Shown: positions 12,248 to 12,757 of the stretch, in pieces
Numbering within the stretch: position 1 is the stretch's first letter
Layout: every line of letters starts with the position of its first letter
Assembly: GCA_938034715.1 (NCBI GenBank)
Contig: CALHMM010000106.1
Location: 1 to 12,757, forward strand
Direction of reading: 5' to 3'
DNA length: 12,757 nt
Source of the DNA: Minisyncoccota bacterium
Lineage (GTDB): Bacteria; Patescibacteriota; Minisyncoccia; Moranbacterales; GCA-2747515
Translations under genes and position numbers: made by a program
The notes under the pieces: generated by a model
Seen by the model: only the letters and a program-made list of their open reading frames with translations
Told to the model about the DNA's origin: nothing
The model's database searches: none

Positions 12248-12757
12248 CTAGTTCTGAAAGTCGTCTGTGGCGTATTTATCAAGTATTGCCCTTTGTGAGT
12301 TTTTACTTGTTCCTACGTAGACTTTGTCTGCGACTGTATAATCGATTGACACACTCTCATCAGGTAGTAAATTACTAAACCTTACTGCATAGTTTCCATA
12401 GACGTTATCAGCAAAGACCCCTGGTTGGATTGTCTGCGTTGTATTGTACAAAGGAGTGAAAGCGTCTGGTAGGGAGAGTTCATTATCTGATAGTGCGTCA
12501 CTCATATCCTGCCTTGTAATGTAATCAAAGCCTATGCCAAAACGTGTATTGCCAGACTCTTGATAGGCATAGATTTCAAATGCATCACCAGCTTGATCTA
12601 GTACTGCCTGTGGCAACTGCATTTTTGTAATTTTTGCGAATGAGTTAAGTGTGAGCGGGGTCCCATTGGGATCTGTGATGAGAAAAGAGATCGGTGCAGT
12701 GGTATTTTGCTCAGGGAGACTCTGGGCTATCTCGCTTAGCTTAAGGCTGAATTGTTC
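12248..12757 (-). CDS. Unidentified protein, N-terminus beyond the window
   Basis: The frame is open to the right edge, giving 169 visible C-terminal residues; the ATG at 12622 is internal, since the reading continues smoothly upstream (ISFLITDPNGTPLTL). I do not recognise a family. The composition is acidic with alternating hydrophobic and polar residues, rich in Thr, Asn, Asp and Ser and without cysteines or obvious membrane spans, which suggests a beta-rich extracellular or surface domain. FGIGFDYITRQD, PDAFTPLYNTTQTIQPGVF and DESVSIDYTVADKVYVG read like repeated beta strands. A terminator lies 26 bp downstream. Confidence 0.75.
   Translation of the reverse strand, partial: EQFSLKLSEIAQSLPEQNTTAPISFLITDPNGTPLTLNSFAKITKMQLPQAVLDQAGDAFEIYAYQESGNTRFGIGFDYITRQDMSDALSDNELSLPDAFTPLYNTTQTIQPGVFADNVYGNYAVRFSNLLPDESVSIDYTVADKVYVGTSKNSQRAILDKYATDDFQN

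Noticed and set aside
1..12757. CRISPR arrays, insertion sequences, tRNA genes and phage genes
   Set aside because: No regularly spaced direct repeats, transposase motifs with terminal repeats, tRNA cloverleaf signatures (GGTTCGAATCC-type T arms) or phage structural motifs were seen on either strand.

Overview
The window suggests a small-genome bacterium, most likely of the Candidate Phyla Radiation (Patescibacteria). The evidence is dense packing, almost no Shine-Dalgarno sites, a G5/RlpA-type wall protein, a zinc-finger-less DksA relative and many short single-copy core genes. TGA ends real genes (for example the UbiA-family and polysaccharide-lyase-like genes) and no internal TGA needs to be read through, so the code is the standard one, not the TGA=Gly code of Gracilibacteria/Absconditabacteria. 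An MEP-pathway gene (ispG) is uncommon in this group and fits a Peregrinibacteria-like lineage better than most; that placement is inference only.

Layout, left to right. A UvrD/PcrA helicase runs leftward off the left edge (1-2169). It is divergent from a rightward UbiA-family prenyltransferase with an unusual ~270-residue N-terminal membrane extension (2323-3999). That gene converges, with 2 bp between stop codons, on a leftward block: rsmA (4002-4811), a membrane-anchored DUF348-DUF348-G5-RlpA wall protein (4882-5922), a 41-residue membrane peptide (5941-6066) start-stop coupled to a secreted PL14-like polysaccharide-lyase candidate (6063-6890), the ComM/YifB AAA+ ATPase (7003-8532), lspA (8605-9054), a Cys-less DksA/TraR-like protein (9065-9412), ispG (9454-10641) and yraN (10734-11171). 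A leftward gene of unknown function enters from the right edge (12248-12757), followed by its own terminator.

The roughly 1.1 kb between yraN and that last gene has no credible protein gene. It contains a consensus leftward promoter (TTGACC, 17 bp, TATAAT), an intrinsic terminator about 720 nt downstream, and between them a series of strong stem-loops. Several of these have G·U wobbles that pair only when the minus strand is read as RNA. I interpret it as a large structured non-coding RNA. It lacks the hallmarks I know for RNase P RNA, tmRNA, SRP RNA and 6S RNA, and is the best candidate for something undescribed. Upstream of it lies a T-rich tract ending in two DnaA-box-like 9-mers in perfect inverted orientation.

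Functional themes are envelope building (prenyltransferase, MEP enzyme, lipoprotein signal peptidase, G5/RlpA wall protein, secreted lyase candidate), DNA handling (UvrD, ComM, YraN) and ribosome maturation (RsmA). Several promoters have an extended or perfect -10 only 9-30 nt before the start codon, and yraN may be leaderless. With nearly no Shine-Dalgarno sites, this points to leaderless or SD-independent translation.
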